NCBI RefSeq assembly: GCF_003263785.1
Contig: NZ_JYJK01000044.1
Span: 150,431 to 214,430, forward strand
From: Vibrio variabilis
GTDB taxonomy: Bacteria; Pseudomonadota; Gammaproteobacteria; Enterobacterales; Vibrionaceae
Length of the DNA stretch: 64,000 bases
Reading direction: 5' to 3'
Shown here: positions 10,140 through 21,393 of the stretch, one piece after another
Position numbering within the stretch: position 1 is the stretch's first letter
How the letters are laid out: every line of letters starts with the position of its first letter
Notes under the pieces: model-generated
Seen by the model: the letters and a program-made list of their open reading frames with translations, nothing else
Databases searched by the model: none
Told to the model about the DNA's origin: nothing
Translations under genes and position numbers: made by a program

Positions 10140-10565
10140 ATGACATCCAGAACCATCGTTGCTTTCGATTTCGGCACCAAAAGCATTGGTAGTGCCATCG
10201 GCCAAGAGGTCACAGGTACAGCAAGTCCACTAAAGGCCTTCAAAGCCAAAGATGGCATTCCAAACTGGGATGATATCGAAGCAACATTAAAAGAGTGGCA
10301 ACCTGATCTTATTGTTGTCGGCTTGCCAACAGATGTACGCGGCAAAGCACTTGAAGACATCACTGCACGCGCTAAGAAGTTTGCTAACCGCGTTCATGGC
10401 CGTTTCGGTTACCAAGTAGAAATGCACGATGAAAGACTGTCTACAGCCGAGGCTCGCTCAGAATTGTTTGAGATGGGCGGTTACAAGGCATTGTCAAAAG
10501 GCAATGTCGATTGCCAATCAGCTGTTGTGATCTTAGAGAGCTGGTTTGAAGCGCAGTGGGCTTAA
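10140..10565 (+). CDS. ruvX: Holliday-junction-resolvase-like nuclease RuvX (YqgF)
   Basis: 141 aa RNase H-fold protein, associated with processing the 5' end of pre-16S rRNA in E. coli. Blocks visible: [14 protein letters not shown] at the N-terminus with the first metal-binding Asp, [11 protein letters not shown] in the middle, and [12 protein letters not shown] with further acidic residues. Last gene of the rsmE-gshB-yqgE-ruvX run, with a terminator 20 bp downstream. Confidence 0.95.
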   Translation: MTSRTIVAFDFGTKSIGSAIGQEVTGTASPLKAFKAKDGIPNWDDIEATLKEWQPDLIVVGLPTDVRGKALEDITARAKKFANRVHGRFGYQVEMHDERLSTAEARSELFEMGGYKALSKGNVDCQSAVVILESWFEAQWA

Positions 10566-10582
10566 ATCAGATTTAAAAACAG

Positions 10583-10609
10583 AAAAGGATGGCATTTGCC
10601 ATCCTTTTT
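10583..10609. terminator. Intrinsic terminator between ruvX and luxS
   Basis: AAAAGGATGGCA pairs with TGCCATCCTTTT around a TTT loop. The T run on the right ends ruvX; the A run on the left can also serve luxS from the other side. Confidence 0.9.
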
Positions 10610-10652
10610 AATTTCCGCTAGCCGCCTTTCTACTCAAAGCGACCTAAGTCAA

Positions 10653-11171
10653 TTAGTCTACTTTCAGCTCTTGCAACATAGACTCAGGCAGTGCAAGCTC
10701 ATCGTTCTTGTTCACCTGAATACCCGCTTCAATGATCTTCTCAGCGATCGCTTTCGCTTCATCCAGTGAGTGCATCGCCGCCGTACCACACTGATACTCG
10801 TTAAGCTCAGGGATCTTGTTTTGGCTTTCCACTTTCAATACGTCTTGCATCGCATTTAGCCAAGCGTCAGCGACTTGTTGCTCTGATGGCGTACCAATCA
10901 AGCTCATGTAAAAGCCCGTGCGGCAACCCATTGGAGAGATATCGATGATCTCTACCTGATCGCCATTTAGGTGTGCACGCATAAAGCCAGCATAGAGGTG
11001 CTCTAGGGTGTGAATGCCGCGCTCAGACAAGATGTCCTTGTTTGGGGCTGTAAAACGTAGGTCGAAAACCGTAATCGTGTCGCCTTTAGGGGTTTGCATT
11101 GTTTTCGCAACGCGTACCGCTGGAGCGTGCATTTTAGTGTGGTCTACCGTAAAGCTATCCAGTAGTGGCAT
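10653..11171 (-). CDS. luxS: S-ribosylhomocysteine lyase, AI-2 synthesis
   Basis: Cleaves S-ribosylhomocysteine to homocysteine and DPD, the precursor of autoinducer-2; part of the activated methyl cycle that starts with MetK. 172 aa, the Vibrio length. Metal ligands His54 and His58 (HTLEH) and Cys128 (NEYQCGTAA), and catalytic Cys83 (SPMGCRTGF), are all present. GGAGAA lies upstream of the ATG. It is downstream of gshA, the standard neighbour in vibrios and enterobacteria. AI-2 made here would feed a LuxP-type system, which is not in this window. Confidence 0.98.
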   Translation of the reverse strand: MPLLDSFTVDHTKMHAPAVRVAKTMQTPKGDTITVFDLRFTAPNKDILSERGIHTLEHLYAGFMRAHLNGDQVEIIDISPMGCRTGFYMSLIGTPSEQQVADAWLNAMQDVLKVESQNKIPELNEYQCGTAAMHSLDEAKAIAEKIIEAGIQVNKNDELALPESMLQELKVD

Positions 11172-11301
11172 GATATTTTCTCCTTGGTTTACTCACGGTA
11201 CCAACCTTGGATTAAGACCGTGAGAACTATGTCTTCAAAAGCAATGTCTTTAGCGTGATTGTAAGTGGCGCAGTAGCGCTGTGCAACCTCAGTAGGTAAG
11301 C

Positions 11302-12891
11302 TTAGTTCGCGACCTGGGCTTGCTCCGGTGATAGATAAGCAAAGTAATCAGACAAGAAGTCATCGAAGTTGACGCTATCCGCCGACTCAATACTCACCTG
11401 AGCAGCAACCGAACGCGTTACCTCATCTTCCATCACTTGAGTCGAATACGTTTTGTACTCATGAGAAAGATTCATCTGACGGTACTCTTTACCCAATTCG
11501 CAGCCCACTTTACCTAGTCCACCTAGCTCTTTGGTTTTCGCCAGTAGCTGACCAGAAATCGACAACTCAGGGTTTTCATTCCATGCCGCAAGCTTATCAC
11601 ACACCGCGCTGTACTCGTTACCACCGTGCGCCGCATCCATGTGCTTGGCGATCTCACGAAGATCAATAAACACGCGTTTGACCCAAGATTGACTATCAAG
11701 CACTTCGCCATGACAACCGATCTGCAGCTGCAGACCAACCTCACGACCTTCGACGATCACCTTGTTCCAGTTTTCGCGCCAGCATGCGAGCTCACAATCA
11801 TCCATTGGCTCGGAATCTTTAAGTGCACACCAAGTTAGGAACAGATCTAGGAAACGAATTTGCTCAGCGGTAATGCCGATAGCGCTAAATGGATTCACAT
11901 CTAATGAGCGAACTTCTATGTATTCCACGCCACCACGAGACAGTGCCTCTGATGGTTTTTCACCACTTTTCGCCACACGCTTAGGTCTAATTGGCGCGTA
12001 CAGCTCGTTTTCAATCTGCAGCACATAATCGTTCAACTGACGATACTCACCATCGACTTTGACGCCAATCTTGGCAAAGTCTTGCGATGGGGTATGAATC
12101 GCTTGGTTCAATCCTTCCAGATACTGGTCAAGGCTGTTAAAGCCAATCTTTAATGCGCTTTGTGCACTGTTGGTGTAACCCAGATCGCTCAATCTCAACG
12201 AGGTTGCTTTTGGCAAATACAAAGTGCCGCCCACTTTTTCAAATGGCAGCTTAGTCTCTTTACCTTGGAGGAACGATGAGCAAATAGCAGGAGATGCACC
12301 AAAGAAATACGGGATCAACCAACCGAAGCGGTAATAGTTTCGAATCAAACCAAAGTAAGCGTCCGACTTCGCATCTTGACGCGTTTTCTCGTCTTGTTCA
12401 CCAAACAATGCATCCCAGAACGATTCAGGGAATGAGAAGTTAAAGTGCACACCAGAGATAATCTGCATCAAGCTACCGTAACGATGCTTGAGACCTTGAC
12501 GGTATAGCGTCTTCATACGACCTGAGTTGGACGTGCCATACTGCGCTAACGCAATGTCATCTTCTGAACCCACATAGCAAGGCATCGACAGCGGCCATAG
12601 CTTCTCATCGCCCAGCTTGGTTTGCGTGAAATGATGAATATCGGATAACTGATTGATCAGCGTGTCGACATCACGTGATACTGGGGTAATAAACTCCAGC
12701 AAAGACTCAGAGAAGTCTGTGGTGATGTACTCATTAGTGAAGGCTGAGCCTAACGACTTAGGATGAGGTGTTGTCGCTAATCGACCATCGTCGGTGTAAC
12801 GCAGCGATTCCCGTTCCACTCCGCGTCCAAACTCTTTGAACACGGCCTGATGTTTAGCAACTTGATCCAGTCGCTGGGCAAATTTAGTCAC
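11302..12891 (-). CDS. gshA: Glutamate-cysteine ligase
   Basis: First and usually rate-limiting step of glutathione synthesis. 529 aa of the gammaproteobacterial GshA type. Starts at GTG 12891 ([10 protein letters not shown] read as Met). Visible blocks: [18 protein letters not shown] near the N-terminus, [23 protein letters not shown], and [16 protein letters not shown], which carry the ATP/Mg and substrate residues of the family. Followed by luxS after 130 bp. A 31-bp palindrome lies 48 bp upstream of the start. Frame intact. Confidence 0.97.
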   Translation of the reverse strand: MTKFAQRLDQVAKHQAVFKEFGRGVERESLRYTDDGRLATTPHPKSLGSAFTNEYITTDFSESLLEFITPVSRDVDTLINQLSDIHHFTQTKLGDEKLWPLSMPCYVGSEDDIALAQYGTSNSGRMKTLYRQGLKHRYGSLMQIISGVHFNFSFPESFWDALFGEQDEKTRQDAKSDAYFGLIRNYYRFGWLIPYFFGASPAICSSFLQGKETKLPFEKVGGTLYLPKATSLRLSDLGYTNSAQSALKIGFNSLDQYLEGLNQAIHTPSQDFAKIGVKVDGEYRQLNDYVLQIENELYAPIRPKRVAKSGEKPSEALSRGGVEYIEVRSLDVNPFSAIGITAEQIRFLDLFLTWCALKDSEPMDDCELACWRENWNKVIVEGREVGLQLQIGCHGEVLDSQSWVKRVFIDLREIAKHMDAAHGGNEYSAVCDKLAAWNENPELSISGQLLAKTKELGGLGKVGCELGKEYRQMNLSHEYKTYSTQVMEDEVTRSVAAQVSIESADSVNFDDFLSDYFAYLSPEQAQVAN

Positions 12892-12938
12892 AATGCGATT
12901 CGCTTATAGTTTGTTATTCCAATTGAAGGGCGGATGTA

Positions 12939-12969
12939 TTAGCGAACAGCAAAGCTTTGTGTTCGCTAA
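12939..12969. repeat. 31-bp near-perfect palindrome upstream of gshA
   Basis: TTAGCGAACA (12939-12948) and TGTTCGCTAA (12960-12969) enclose CAAAGCTTTG, itself a palindrome, with one extra G at 12949. The result is 15-bp arms with no loop. No T run follows on either strand, so it is not a standard terminator. It could be an operator for gshA or an RNA hairpin at the end of the M16 transcript. Confidence 0.7.
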
Positions 12970-12996
12970 GTCACCCATTCTCAATATATGGTCATG

Positions 12997-15852
12997 TTAC
13001 TGAGAGATTTCAAGCTCTGTAATTGGAATATTCAGTTTCTCTAACTCTGGCTTCAAACGCTTAGCATCTCCCACCACAATCAGTTGATATTGCTAGGGTC
13101 AAACCACTTCGCCGCCAGCGCATTCAACGTTGATTTATCAACACTAGCCACAATGTCATTGCGCTGCTTCAGGTAATCCTTATCCAAACTATAGGTTAAA
13201 ATCGACGAAAGCAGACTCGCTTTTTGACTCGGGGTTTCATACGTCAATGCATCTTGCTGCCCAACGGCGAGGCGCATAAATGCGAGTTCCTCGTCCGTCA
13301 TACCATTCTCGCTGTAGTTTTTTAGCTCTGCGATCATCTCTTCAAGTGAAGCAAGCGTTGCATCAGCACGCACCTGAGCGCTAAACACAATCGCACCCAC
13401 TTCTCGGTTACTTGCAAAGTAACCACTTGCGCCATAGGTATAGCCTTTATCTTCCCTTAAGTTCTGGTTGATACGGCTATTAAAGTTACCTGCCAAGTTA
13501 AAATTAGCGAGACGGCTTAGGTAGAGCTCACCCGTGGCGTCAAACGGCAAGCCCTGGCGTACCATACGAACAATACTTTGCGGTGCAGAAGCTTGTCTAC
13601 CAAGTAGATCGTCTGCCCAGCCAAAGAAGGGATGACCTCAGGATCAATCAGCGGCGCGGCTTCACCTTGCCATTGCGACCAAAATGCTAGCTGATCAGTA
13701 ACCTGCTTCTTAGAGATATCCCCCACCACGACAATCTGTGCGCCTTGCGACGTGTAGTGCTCGCGATAGAACGCTTTGACGTCATCCAAAGTAATAGATG
13801 AAATCGACGCATTACTGCCGTCGGAAGAGCGGCCAAATACGCTGTCGCCATATAGCACATCACGGGTTGCTTGTGAGGCCATCCAGCTTGGTTTTTGGTG
13901 TTGATACACCAAACCTTCCAGCGTTTGTGCTTTAAGACGGTCGAAGTCTTGTTGCTTCATTGCTGGGTTAAATAGCATGTCTTCAAGAAGCGTCAGTGTT
14001 TGCGGTAGATTTCGCTCCAGCGCAGACACAGAAACACGCGTGGTATATGCCCCTTCGCTAAATCCAATCTGGCTGCCCAAACGATCAAGTTCGGCTTGTA
14101 GTTGCTCAACCGTGCGAGTAGTCGTGCCCTCTTCCATCATAGAAGCGGTTAGCCCCGCGAGTCCTTCTTTACCTTTTGGCACATAACGACTGCCTGCAGG
14201 TAGTTGGAAATGGATCTCCACCGTTGGCGTTTCAGACGTTTCAGTACCTAGCAGTTCACTGCCATTATCAAAGTACACCTCGTACAGCTCTGGCATTTTC
14301 GCACTGACAGCCTCCGCCACTTCTGGCATTACACTGCGATCAAAGCTATCCACTGGACGACGGAAATCAAGATCCGCTTCGGTCACTTCTTTATACTCTG
14401 GCAGCGTGCGCGCTGGCGTTACAAATGTTGCAGGTTGCACTGCAATGTCAGTGCGCCCTTTCGGCACTACGCTGAGTGTGACCTTATGCTTGTCTTGGAT
14501 AAACGCTTGGTAAGCCGCTCTCACCGCTTCTGGAGTGACTGCGCGAATCCGCTCTAGGGTTTGCTCAATGCGATCAGGTTTGCCATAGAAGGTTTCATTC
14601 GCGGCCAACTGAGTCACCTTACCTTTTACACTTTCCAGTGCAAACACCGCACCTGCTTCAGAAAGGCCGTTGATTTGCTGCAGGCGCTCTTCACTGATGC
14701 CTTGCTTTTCAAACTCATCCAAGGTGGCGAGTAAGTCATTGTAAAGCGATTTTAGGCCGTCTTTATCGGTGGACGCGCCCATCGCATACACATAAAAGTT
14801 ACAAGCAAGCTCGTTACAATCACTGAATGCGCCAGCATCGAGTGCTTTTTGGGGTTTAATCAGCTTTTGATACAACAAACCATTGGTACCGCCACCAATG
14901 GCGTCCGCCATGGCATCGAGTACCACTTGGTCGTCCGCACCGCGATAGCTTGTCGTTGGCCAACCAATCACCACCATTGGCTGACGAATGCGATCTTCTA
15001 AAGTGATATAGCGATCTTCTGGCAATACTGCTGGCTGCTTAGGGGCTTTCTCAACACTTGGCCCCTCAGGGATAGTGCCAAAGTATTTATGAATCCACTC
15101 TAAGGTTTGCGCTTTATCGATGTCGCCACCAATGGTCAATACCGCATTGTTTGGCCCATACCAACGTAGGAAGAAGGCTTTCAAATCATTCACATTGACA
15201 CGATCAAGATCCTCAACGTAGCCAATCGGCTGCCAAGAATACGGATGCCCTTCTGGGAACATGGCTTCGCCCATACGCTCCCAAATCAGCCATAAGGACG
15301 ATTATCAAAGTTCTGTGCACGCTCGTTTTTTACCGTATCACGCTGAATTTCGAATTTACGCTGCGAGACCGCTCCCAATAAGAAACCCATGCGATCGGCT
15401 TCCAGCCATAGCATCTTCTCTAACTGGTTCGACGGTACTGTTTCAAAGTAGTTGGTTCGATCTCTGGTTGTCGTACCATTTAGGGTACCGCCCGCTTCCG
15501 TAATGATCTTAAAGTGCTGCTGGTCACCAACATGCTCAGAGCCTTGGAACATCATATGTTCAAAGAAGTGAGCGAAACCTGATTTACCAATTTCTTCACG
15601 CGCTGAGCCAACATGATAGGTCACGTCTACGTGCACCAAGGGATCTGAGTCATCGGGTGCCAAGATCACCGTTAGGCCATTATCCAACTTGTACTTAGAG
15701 TACGGGATCATCACCCTATCGGGATCGGCTTTCATTTCCTCAACAAGGGTAATACCGGGAGGAAGTGCACTCGTTGTGTGAGTCGAAACGTCGCTGTTAC
15801 TACAACCGTAAACAAAAACGACCGACAGCAAGCCGAGCCAGATCTTTCTCAT
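12997..15852 (-). CDS. M16 family zinc metallopeptidase lipoprotein (three frameshifts)
   Basis: Two-domain pitrilysin/insulinase-like peptidase, about 952 aa after correction. The N-terminus has a lipoprotein signal with Cys17 (VYGC), so it should be anchored in the envelope. The inverted zinc motif HFFEH is at residues 95-99. Second-half M16 domain contains LPAGSRYVPKGKEGLAGLT and REDKGYTYGASG. Three single-base losses break it: near 15281 (FDNRPYG to LIWERMGEA), near 13591 (YLVDK to SAPQSIVRMVRQG) and near 13085 (DPSNIN to LIVVGDAKRLKPE); each looks like loss of one C from CC on the coding strand. The corrected frame ends at TAA 12997, giving exactly 953 codons. Substrate unknown. Neighbours are gshA and a YqaA-type protein. 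Confidence 0.9.
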
Positions 15853-15878
15853 AAGAGCTCCTTAAAAGATCGAGAAAA

Positions 15879-16334
15879 CTAGAATAGCCCATAGAAGATG
15901 GCAGTCAGCGCGATATAGCGCAGTGCCTTGCCTATGGCTATCAAAATAACGCAAGGAAGAAATTTCATTCTTAGCCAACCGGCCGCTAAACAGAGCGGGT
16001 CGCCAATCACGGGCAACCAACTGAACAACAAGCTCCAGTAACCATACTTTTGCAGCCAAGCTATGGCTTTATGACCGTGCTTCTCGTTTTGAGTTCGATT
16101 CGGCAGCCAAATTCCTATCCAATAGTTGGTCAGGCCGCCTAACGTGTTACCTATGGTAGCGACAACGATTACCCATACGGGCGAGTACTGCTGCAAGCTC
16201 AGTGTCGCAACTAAACCGGCTTCCGATCCGCCAGGCAAAAGCGTGGCACTTAAAAATCCTGAGATAAAAAGAACAGCGAGAGCGGAGTCGGCGAACCAAG
16301 ACTCCGCGAGATATTGAGAGAATGTTTCTAGCAT
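15879..16334 (-). CDS. yqaA: YqaA family (DedA-like, SNARE-associated) membrane protein
   Basis: 151 aa with four to five hydrophobic segments. The blocks FLSATLLPGGSEAGL, GNTLGGLTNYWIG and WLPVIGDPLCLAAGWLRM are typical of the YqaA branch of the DedA/VTT superfamily, whose members are implicated in lipid scrambling or membrane homeostasis; the exact role of this branch is unknown. Its ATG overlaps the stop of the upstream oxidoreductase by 7 nt (ATGCTAG), suggesting translational coupling. Confidence 0.9.
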   Translation of the reverse strand: MLETFSQYLAESWFADSALAVLFISGFLSATLLPGGSEAGLVATLSLQQYSPVWVIVVATIGNTLGGLTNYWIGIWLPNRTQNEKHGHKAIAWLQKYGYWSLLFSWLPVIGDPLCLAAGWLRMKFLPCVILIAIGKALRYIALTAIFYGLF

Positions 16335-17278
16335 TGCATATTAAGAAGTACTTTACCGCGTGTACGGCTGGTTTCGACTTGCTGATGCGCCTCGACCACT
16401 TGTTGATAAGGATAAACGTGTTGGATCTCTGTCTTCAGCAGTCCAACACCCACCATATAGAGTAAGGTTTCCATCTGCTTAGCATCTGGCGATACCAGCA
16501 TACCACTGGCTTCAAAACCAAGCAGCTTGGCTTTTTCGCAGACCAAGTCCGCAGTGATAGTAGGAATAGTGACAACACGAGCATTGTCTTTTAGACATTT
16601 GAGTGCATCGAGCGCAGTATCGCCGCCAACCAGATCGATCAGTACATCGACATCACTCAAACGCTCTGAGGCCGGTGCGAATTCATAGTTAATCGCATGT
16701 GCTCCCAGCGTCGCCAAGTAATCTAAATTACGTTCGCTACAGGTGGTGTACACTTCCGCTTTCGCTGCGACGGCAATCTGCACTGCAATGTGACCCACAC
16801 CGCCAGCGCCAGCCAGAATCAATACTCGCTCGCCCTCTTGAACTTGAGCTTTATTAATAGCTTGTGCCGCAGTTTGTCCAGCCAAAGGCAAGGCTGCAGC
16901 GGCTTCTAAAGTGACAGAACTAGGAACCGGTGTCAGCTCCGATTCAGGCACACACACATACTGGCTATAGCCTCCACCACGTACTGGGAAACCAATAAAG
17001 CCCACAACCTCTTCGCCAACCTCAAACTGCGCCGCGCCCTCACCTAGTCCTTCAATCGTGCCCGCGATATCATAGCCAGGAACCCAAGGAAGGTTATCTT
17101 TGTTCTCGGCGGCTGCCCAGCCCAGTCCTGCACGCGTTTTTACATCAATCGGATTGATCCCTGAGTACGCCACTCTCACCAACACTTCACCAGCCTGTGG
17201 CTGTGGGATATCGACTTCCTGAAATGCTAACACCTCTGCAGCACCAAACTCTGGAATCACGATCTGTTTACATTTCAT
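16328..17278 (-). CDS. MDR-family NADPH:quinone reductase-like oxidoreductase
   Basis: 316 aa zinc-less medium-chain dehydrogenase/reductase. N-terminal GroES-like fold (GEVLVRVAYSGINPIDVKTR), then a Rossmann fold with the nucleotide motif AGAGGVGHIAVQIA near residue 157 and a catalytic-domain return LVGGDTALDAL. No Cys/His zinc cluster of true alcohol dehydrogenases is seen, pointing to quinone or enone reduction with NADPH. The substrate cannot be named. Shares a 7-nt overlap with yqaA downstream. Confidence 0.88.
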   Translation of the reverse strand: MKCKQIVIPEFGAAEVLAFQEVDIPQPQAGEVLVRVAYSGINPIDVKTRAGLGWAAAENKDNLPWVPGYDIAGTIEGLGEGAAQFEVGEEVVGFIGFPVRGGGYSQYVCVPESELTPVPSSVTLEAAAALPLAGQTAAQAINKAQVQEGERVLILAGAGGVGHIAVQIAVAAKAEVYTTCSERNLDYLATLGAHAINYEFAPASERLSDVDVLIDLVGGDTALDALKCLKDNARVVTIPTITADLVCEKAKLLGFEASGMLVSPDAKQMETLLYMVGVGLLKTEIQHVYPYQQVVEAHQQVETSRTRGKVLLNMQC

Positions 17279-17427
17279 TGCAGCTTCCTCTTCCTGACTA
17301 AGACTTCATAGTAACGATTTCCATCCATGAGTCTAGATTATCTTTTCATCGTTCAATAGCAAGTATGTAACAAATTCAATCACTTTAGCTATCGGCTATG
17401 TTCACTTTCTTGGTTTAATAAGAAAGC

Positions 17428-17452
17428 AAAAAGGGAAGCTTTCGCTTCCCTT
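17428..17452 (-). terminator. Intrinsic terminator of the oadGAB operon
   Basis: Read on the minus strand, GGGAAGC pairs with GCTTCCC around GAAA, followed by a T run (plus-strand A run at 17428-17432). It lies 26 bp after the oadB stop. Confidence 0.9.
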
Positions 17453-17477
17453 CGAATCACAGCTTATCGCCAATCGA

Positions 17478-18606
17478 TTAGCCAACGAGCGCCAACAAGA
17501 TACCCGCTGCAACCGCTGAGCCCAAGACGCCAGCAACGTTTGGTCCCATTGCGTGCATCAGTAGGAAGTTTTGTGGGTTCGCTTGAAGGCCAACCTTGTT
17601 CACGACACGTGCCGCCATCGGTACGGCAGAAACCCCTGCTGCACCAATCAGTGGGTTGATATCTTCTTTTGAGAACTTGTTGAGGAGCTTCGCCATCATC
17701 ACACCTGCACCAGTACCGATACTGAACGCTACGGCACCGAGTGCAAGATACCTAGAGTTTCAAAATTCAAGAACTGATCCGCTTGAAGCTTAGAACCAAC
17801 ACCTAAACCTAAGAAAATGGTGACAATGTTGATAAGCTCATTTTGAGCCGTTTTTGACAGGCGATCGACCACGCCCGCTTCACGCATCAAGTTACCCAAA
17901 CAGAACATACCGACAAGTGGTGTGGCTGATGGCAGGAACAAAATCGTCATTAGCAGTACTGCAAGTGGGAACAGAACCTTTTCCCCTTTGCTGACATGAC
18001 GAAGCTGCGCCATCTTGATGGTACGCTCTTCAGGTGTCGTTAACGCTTTCATGATTGGTGGTTGAATGATCGGCACCAATGCCATGTAGCTGTATGCCGC
18101 AACGGCAATCGCGCCCAGCAAATCAGGAGAGAGACGACTTGCTAAGAAGATAGCGGTTGGACCATCGGCACCGCCAATGATGGCGATTGACGCTGCGTCC
18201 TGCATGGAGAACTCCATACCCGGTACGTAGTTCAGCAAAATTGCGCCAAATAAGGTAGCAAAGATACCAAACTGCGCCGCTGCCCCGAGCCACAAGGTTT
18301 TTGGTTGGCAATCAAGGCGCCAAAGTCTGTCATTGCCCCTACACCCATAAAGATAAGCAGCGGGAACACCCCTGACTCAATACCAATGTAGTAGACGTAG
18401 TAAAGCAAACCACCTGGCTCAGTAAAGCCAGCATTTGGAATGTTCGCTAGGATCGCACCAAAGCCGATAGGCAAAAGTAGCAAAGGCTCAAAACCCTTGC
18501 GGATCGCTAAGAACAGCAAGATGCATCCGACCATGATCATGCAGATCTGGCCGAATTCAAAGTTAGCGATCCCTGTTTCTGACCATAAGGTCATCAATCC
18601 TTCCAT
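17478..18606 (-). CDS. oadB: Oxaloacetate decarboxylase Na+ pump, beta subunit (two frameshifts)
   Basis: Integral membrane subunit that decarboxylates carboxybiotin and pumps Na+ outward. After correction 376 aa, the known vibrio length. Nine or so membrane segments; the family motif [12 protein letters not shown] in the middle and [17 protein letters not shown] near the C-terminus carry residues of the ion path. The frame breaks near 18306 (ALIAN to KTLWLGAA: one C lost from CC on the coding strand) and near 17744 (ETLGIL to LGAVAFSIG: one G lost from GG). Translated 9 bp after oadA. Sequencing error is the likeliest cause. Confidence 0.93.
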
Positions 18607-18615
18607 GGTACTCCC

Positions 18616-20402
18616 TTACGCTAAGCTAACAAGAGGCGCGCCAACAACAACGGCATCACCTTCTTTCACGTGTACATCTTGAACCACGCCGCTTTGCGCT
18701 GCGCGAACTTCGGTTTCCATCTTCATTGCTTCTAGGATAAGTAGCACGTCGCCTTCTTGAACTTGCGCACCAGAAGCAACGTTTACTTTGAAGATGTTAC
18801 CTGCAAGTGGCGCTGCTACCGCTTCAACATTGGTTGCTGAAGGTGCTGGAGCTGCCGCTGCTGTCGGAGCTTGAGTAGGTGTTACAGACGTTAGCTCGCC
18901 TTTAGGGCCAACCTCAACATCATAAACCTGACCATCGACTTTCACGCTGTAGGCCTCAATGCCTTGAGCTGATGCCGCCGGAGCCGCTACTGGCGCAGCA
19001 GGTTTCGCTTCTTCTTTGCCTGGTGCTGGTTCAAATGCATCTGGGTTATGACGATTTTTCAGGAACTTAAGACCAACTTGTGGGAAAAGTGCGTAAGTAA
19101 GAACGTCGTCCACAGTGTCTTCAGCGAGAGAAATGCCATCCGCTTTTGCTTTTTGTAGCAGGTCATCGGTGAGTGTGTGCAGCTCAGCTTCCAGAAGGTC
19201 TGCTGGGCGACAAGTGATTGCCTCACCGCCATCGAGTACCTTAGCTTGTAGCTCAGCGTTAACCTCTGCGGGTGCTTTGCCGTATTCGCCTTTGAGTACG
19301 CCCGCCGTTTCTTTAGTAATGCTCTTATAGCGCTCACCAGTAAGCACGTTGATCACAGCTTGAGTACCAACGATCTGAGAGGTAGGTGTCACGAGAGGAA
19401 TGAAGCCCAGATCTTCACGTACGCGTGGGATCTCTTCGAGAACTTCATCAATGCGATCGGCCGCACCTTGTTCTTTGAGCTGACCTTCCATATTGGTCAG
19501 CATACCGCCAGGTACCTGAGCAATCAGGATACGTGAATCAACACCCTTTAGCTGGCCTTCCCATTTCGCGTACTTCTTACGCACCTCACGGAAGTAAGCG
19601 GCGATCGGCTCAATCTGTTCAAGTTTCAGGTTGGTATCACGCTCAGTGCCTTGTAGCATCGCAACCACAGTTTCCGTTGGTGTGTGTCCGTAGGTTTGGC
19701 TCATTGAAGAGATAGCGGTATCCAGAATATCCACACCGGCTTCCACTGCTTTTACAGCTGTCGCTGTAGAAAGACCTGTTGTTGCGTGGCAGTGCAGTGC
19801 TAGTGGTACTTCACATGATGCTTTGATGCGCGAGATAAGCTCTTCTGCTTCGTATGGCTTGAGCAGACCTGACATATCTTTAATACATAGTGAGTGACAG
19901 CCTAAATCTTCTAGGCGTTTAGCAAGGTCAACCCAAGTGTCGGTATTGTGGACTGGGCTTGTAGTGTACGACAGCGTACCCTGCGCGTGCGCGCCTACAT
20001 CAACCGCTGCTTTCACTGCTTTTTCGAAGTTACGAACATCGTTCATCGCATCAAAAATACGGAACACATCCATGCCGTTAGCATGAGCACGCTCAACAAA
20101 TTTCTCGACCACGTCATCTGCGTAATGACGGTAGCCCAATAGATTTTGACCACGAAGCAGCATTTGCATTGGCGTATTCGGCATGGCTTTTTTCAGCTCA
20201 CGCAAGCGCTCCCAAGGATCTTCACCAAGGAAACGGATACACGCGTCAAAGGTTGCTCCCCCCACGTTTCCAAAGACCAGTAGCCAACTTTGTCGAGTTC
20301 TGCGGCAATCGGCAACATATCTTCGATACGCATGCGAGTTGCAAACAGAGACTGGTGGGCGTCACGAAGTACCACGTCCGTGATAGCGAGTGGTTTAGAC
20401 AT
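18616..20402 (-). CDS. oadA: Oxaloacetate decarboxylase Na+ pump, alpha subunit (one frameshift)
   Basis: Carboxyltransferase and biotin carrier subunit. N-terminal pyruvate-carboxylase-like TIM barrel ([17 protein letters not shown]) and a C-terminal biotinyl domain with [10 protein letters not shown], the Lys being the biotin site, joined by an Ala/Pro-rich linker. About 595 aa. The frame breaks at the homopolymer 20258-20263: six C where seven are needed to read [11 protein letters not shown] chose the second ATG (20402, MSKPLAITD), because the AAGGAG site is 9 nt before it and only 3 nt before the ATG at 20408. Cotranscribed with oadG and oadB. Confidence 0.93.
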
Positions 20403-20436
20403 GCTCATAAACTCCTTTTTAAACTTTTAACTCAAT

Positions 20437-20694
20437 CTATTTAGCAGCCGACGTGCGGTATTGATGTACAGCGGCAGAAATTGCTGCAACCACATTCGGA
20501 CTAACGCCATTTGAGGGGGATTGTTGTGTTGTATTTTGAGTAGGAACTGCGATCGGCTCTGGTACTTCTTGTGGTACCAGTTTCGACATTAACCGAACGA
20601 GATAAACGAGGATTGTTAGGAAAACGAATACGACAACCATACCCGTCAGCATTAGGGTGGCTGCATCTCCTAGCAGGCTTCCAATATTAGTCAT
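20437..20694 (-). CDS. oadG: Oxaloacetate decarboxylase Na+ pump, gamma subunit
   Basis: 85 aa. One N-terminal membrane helix (LMLTGMVVVFVFLTILVYLVRL) followed by a Pro/Gln/Thr-rich linker and a short polar C-terminus, the standard gamma-subunit plan that ties alpha to beta. The start at 20694 (MTNIGSLL) is set by AAAGGA 6-7 nt upstream; an in-frame ATG 21 nt earlier lacks a ribosome site. First gene of oadGAB. Confidence 0.92.
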   Translation of the reverse strand: MTNIGSLLGDAATLMLTGMVVVFVFLTILVYLVRLMSKLVPQEVPEPIAVPTQNTTQQSPSNGVSPNVVAAISAAVHQYRTSAAK

Positions 20695-21072
20695 GTTGCG
20701 TCCTTTCTTTGTCATCCTGACAAGTTACTCAATCATTATCTGTGGCGTCACTGCACACTGATTGACTGGCAATGGTCTTGCATCGATCCATTGCAAGAGG
20801 TCTAGGATTATCTCGATTGGTGAATCTTTGTCAATTTTGTTTAATCTTACACCGTCATTAAAACGTCATTCGAATGAAAAACTATGATGCGCACAACAAT
20901 TTGCGGTGCATTTCAAGTTATGCAGAACTTCATACTATGACCTGACTTAAGGTTTCAACATAAACAAACTAAAGCTGAAAAACTGGGACACGCTTAAAAT
21001 TACCGCAATTTTTCGTTTAAAAACATTACGTTGTAATAATAAGGTTATTGATATGATAAATTTTTGTTAATA
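20695..21072. other. Upstream region of oadG
   Basis: About 380 bp without a gene. It should hold the oad promoter. An inverted repeat TCTTGCA (20776-20782) / TGCAAGA (20792-20798) lies about 80 bp before the oadG start, and a 10-bp palindrome CATTCGAATG occurs near 20866. I cannot assign either to a known regulator. Confidence 0.5.
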
Positions 21073-21099
21073 AAAAACCCCGCCGAAGCGAGGTTTTTT
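21073..21099 (-). terminator. Intrinsic terminator of the tRNA operon
   Basis: On the minus strand AAAACCTCGC ... GCGGGGTTTT forms a hairpin with a TTCG-like loop and a T run, directly after the last tRNA-Arg. Confidence 0.85.
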
Positions 21100-21105
21100 A
21101 AAGAA

Positions 21106-21182
21106 TGGCGCGCTCGGAAGGATTCGAACCTTCGACCGCCTGGTTCGTAGCCAGGTACTCTATCCAGCTGAGCTACGAGCGC
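21106..21182 (-). tRNA. tRNA-Arg(ACG), copy 6 in transcription order
   Basis: 77 nt with encoded CCA. Acceptor GCGCTCG pairs with CGAGCGC; anticodon stem CCTGG/CCAGG encloses the loop CTACGAA, anticodon ACG (A34 normally edited to inosine). T arm GAAGG/CCTTC with TTCGAAT. Confidence 0.97.
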
Positions 21183-21249
21183 GCAACAAGTTTTCGCATT
21201 GTCGGATGACGCTGCAGGCATTGCCCTAGATCTCTGTAAAGAAAGAAAA

Positions 21250-21326
21250 TGGCGCGCTCGGAAGGATTCGAACCTTCGACCGCCTGGTTCGTAGCCAGGT
21301 ACTCTATCCAGCTGAGCTACGAGCGC
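21250..21326 (-). tRNA. tRNA-Arg(ACG), copy 5
   Basis: Identical to the copy at 21106-21182 as far as I can compare; the spacer to it repeats in the next unit, making a 144-bp tandem unit. Confidence 0.97.
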
Positions 21327-21393
21327 GCAACAGTTTTCGCATTGTCAGATGACGCTGCAGGGCATTGCCCTCTTCTCTACAAAGTAGAATGAA

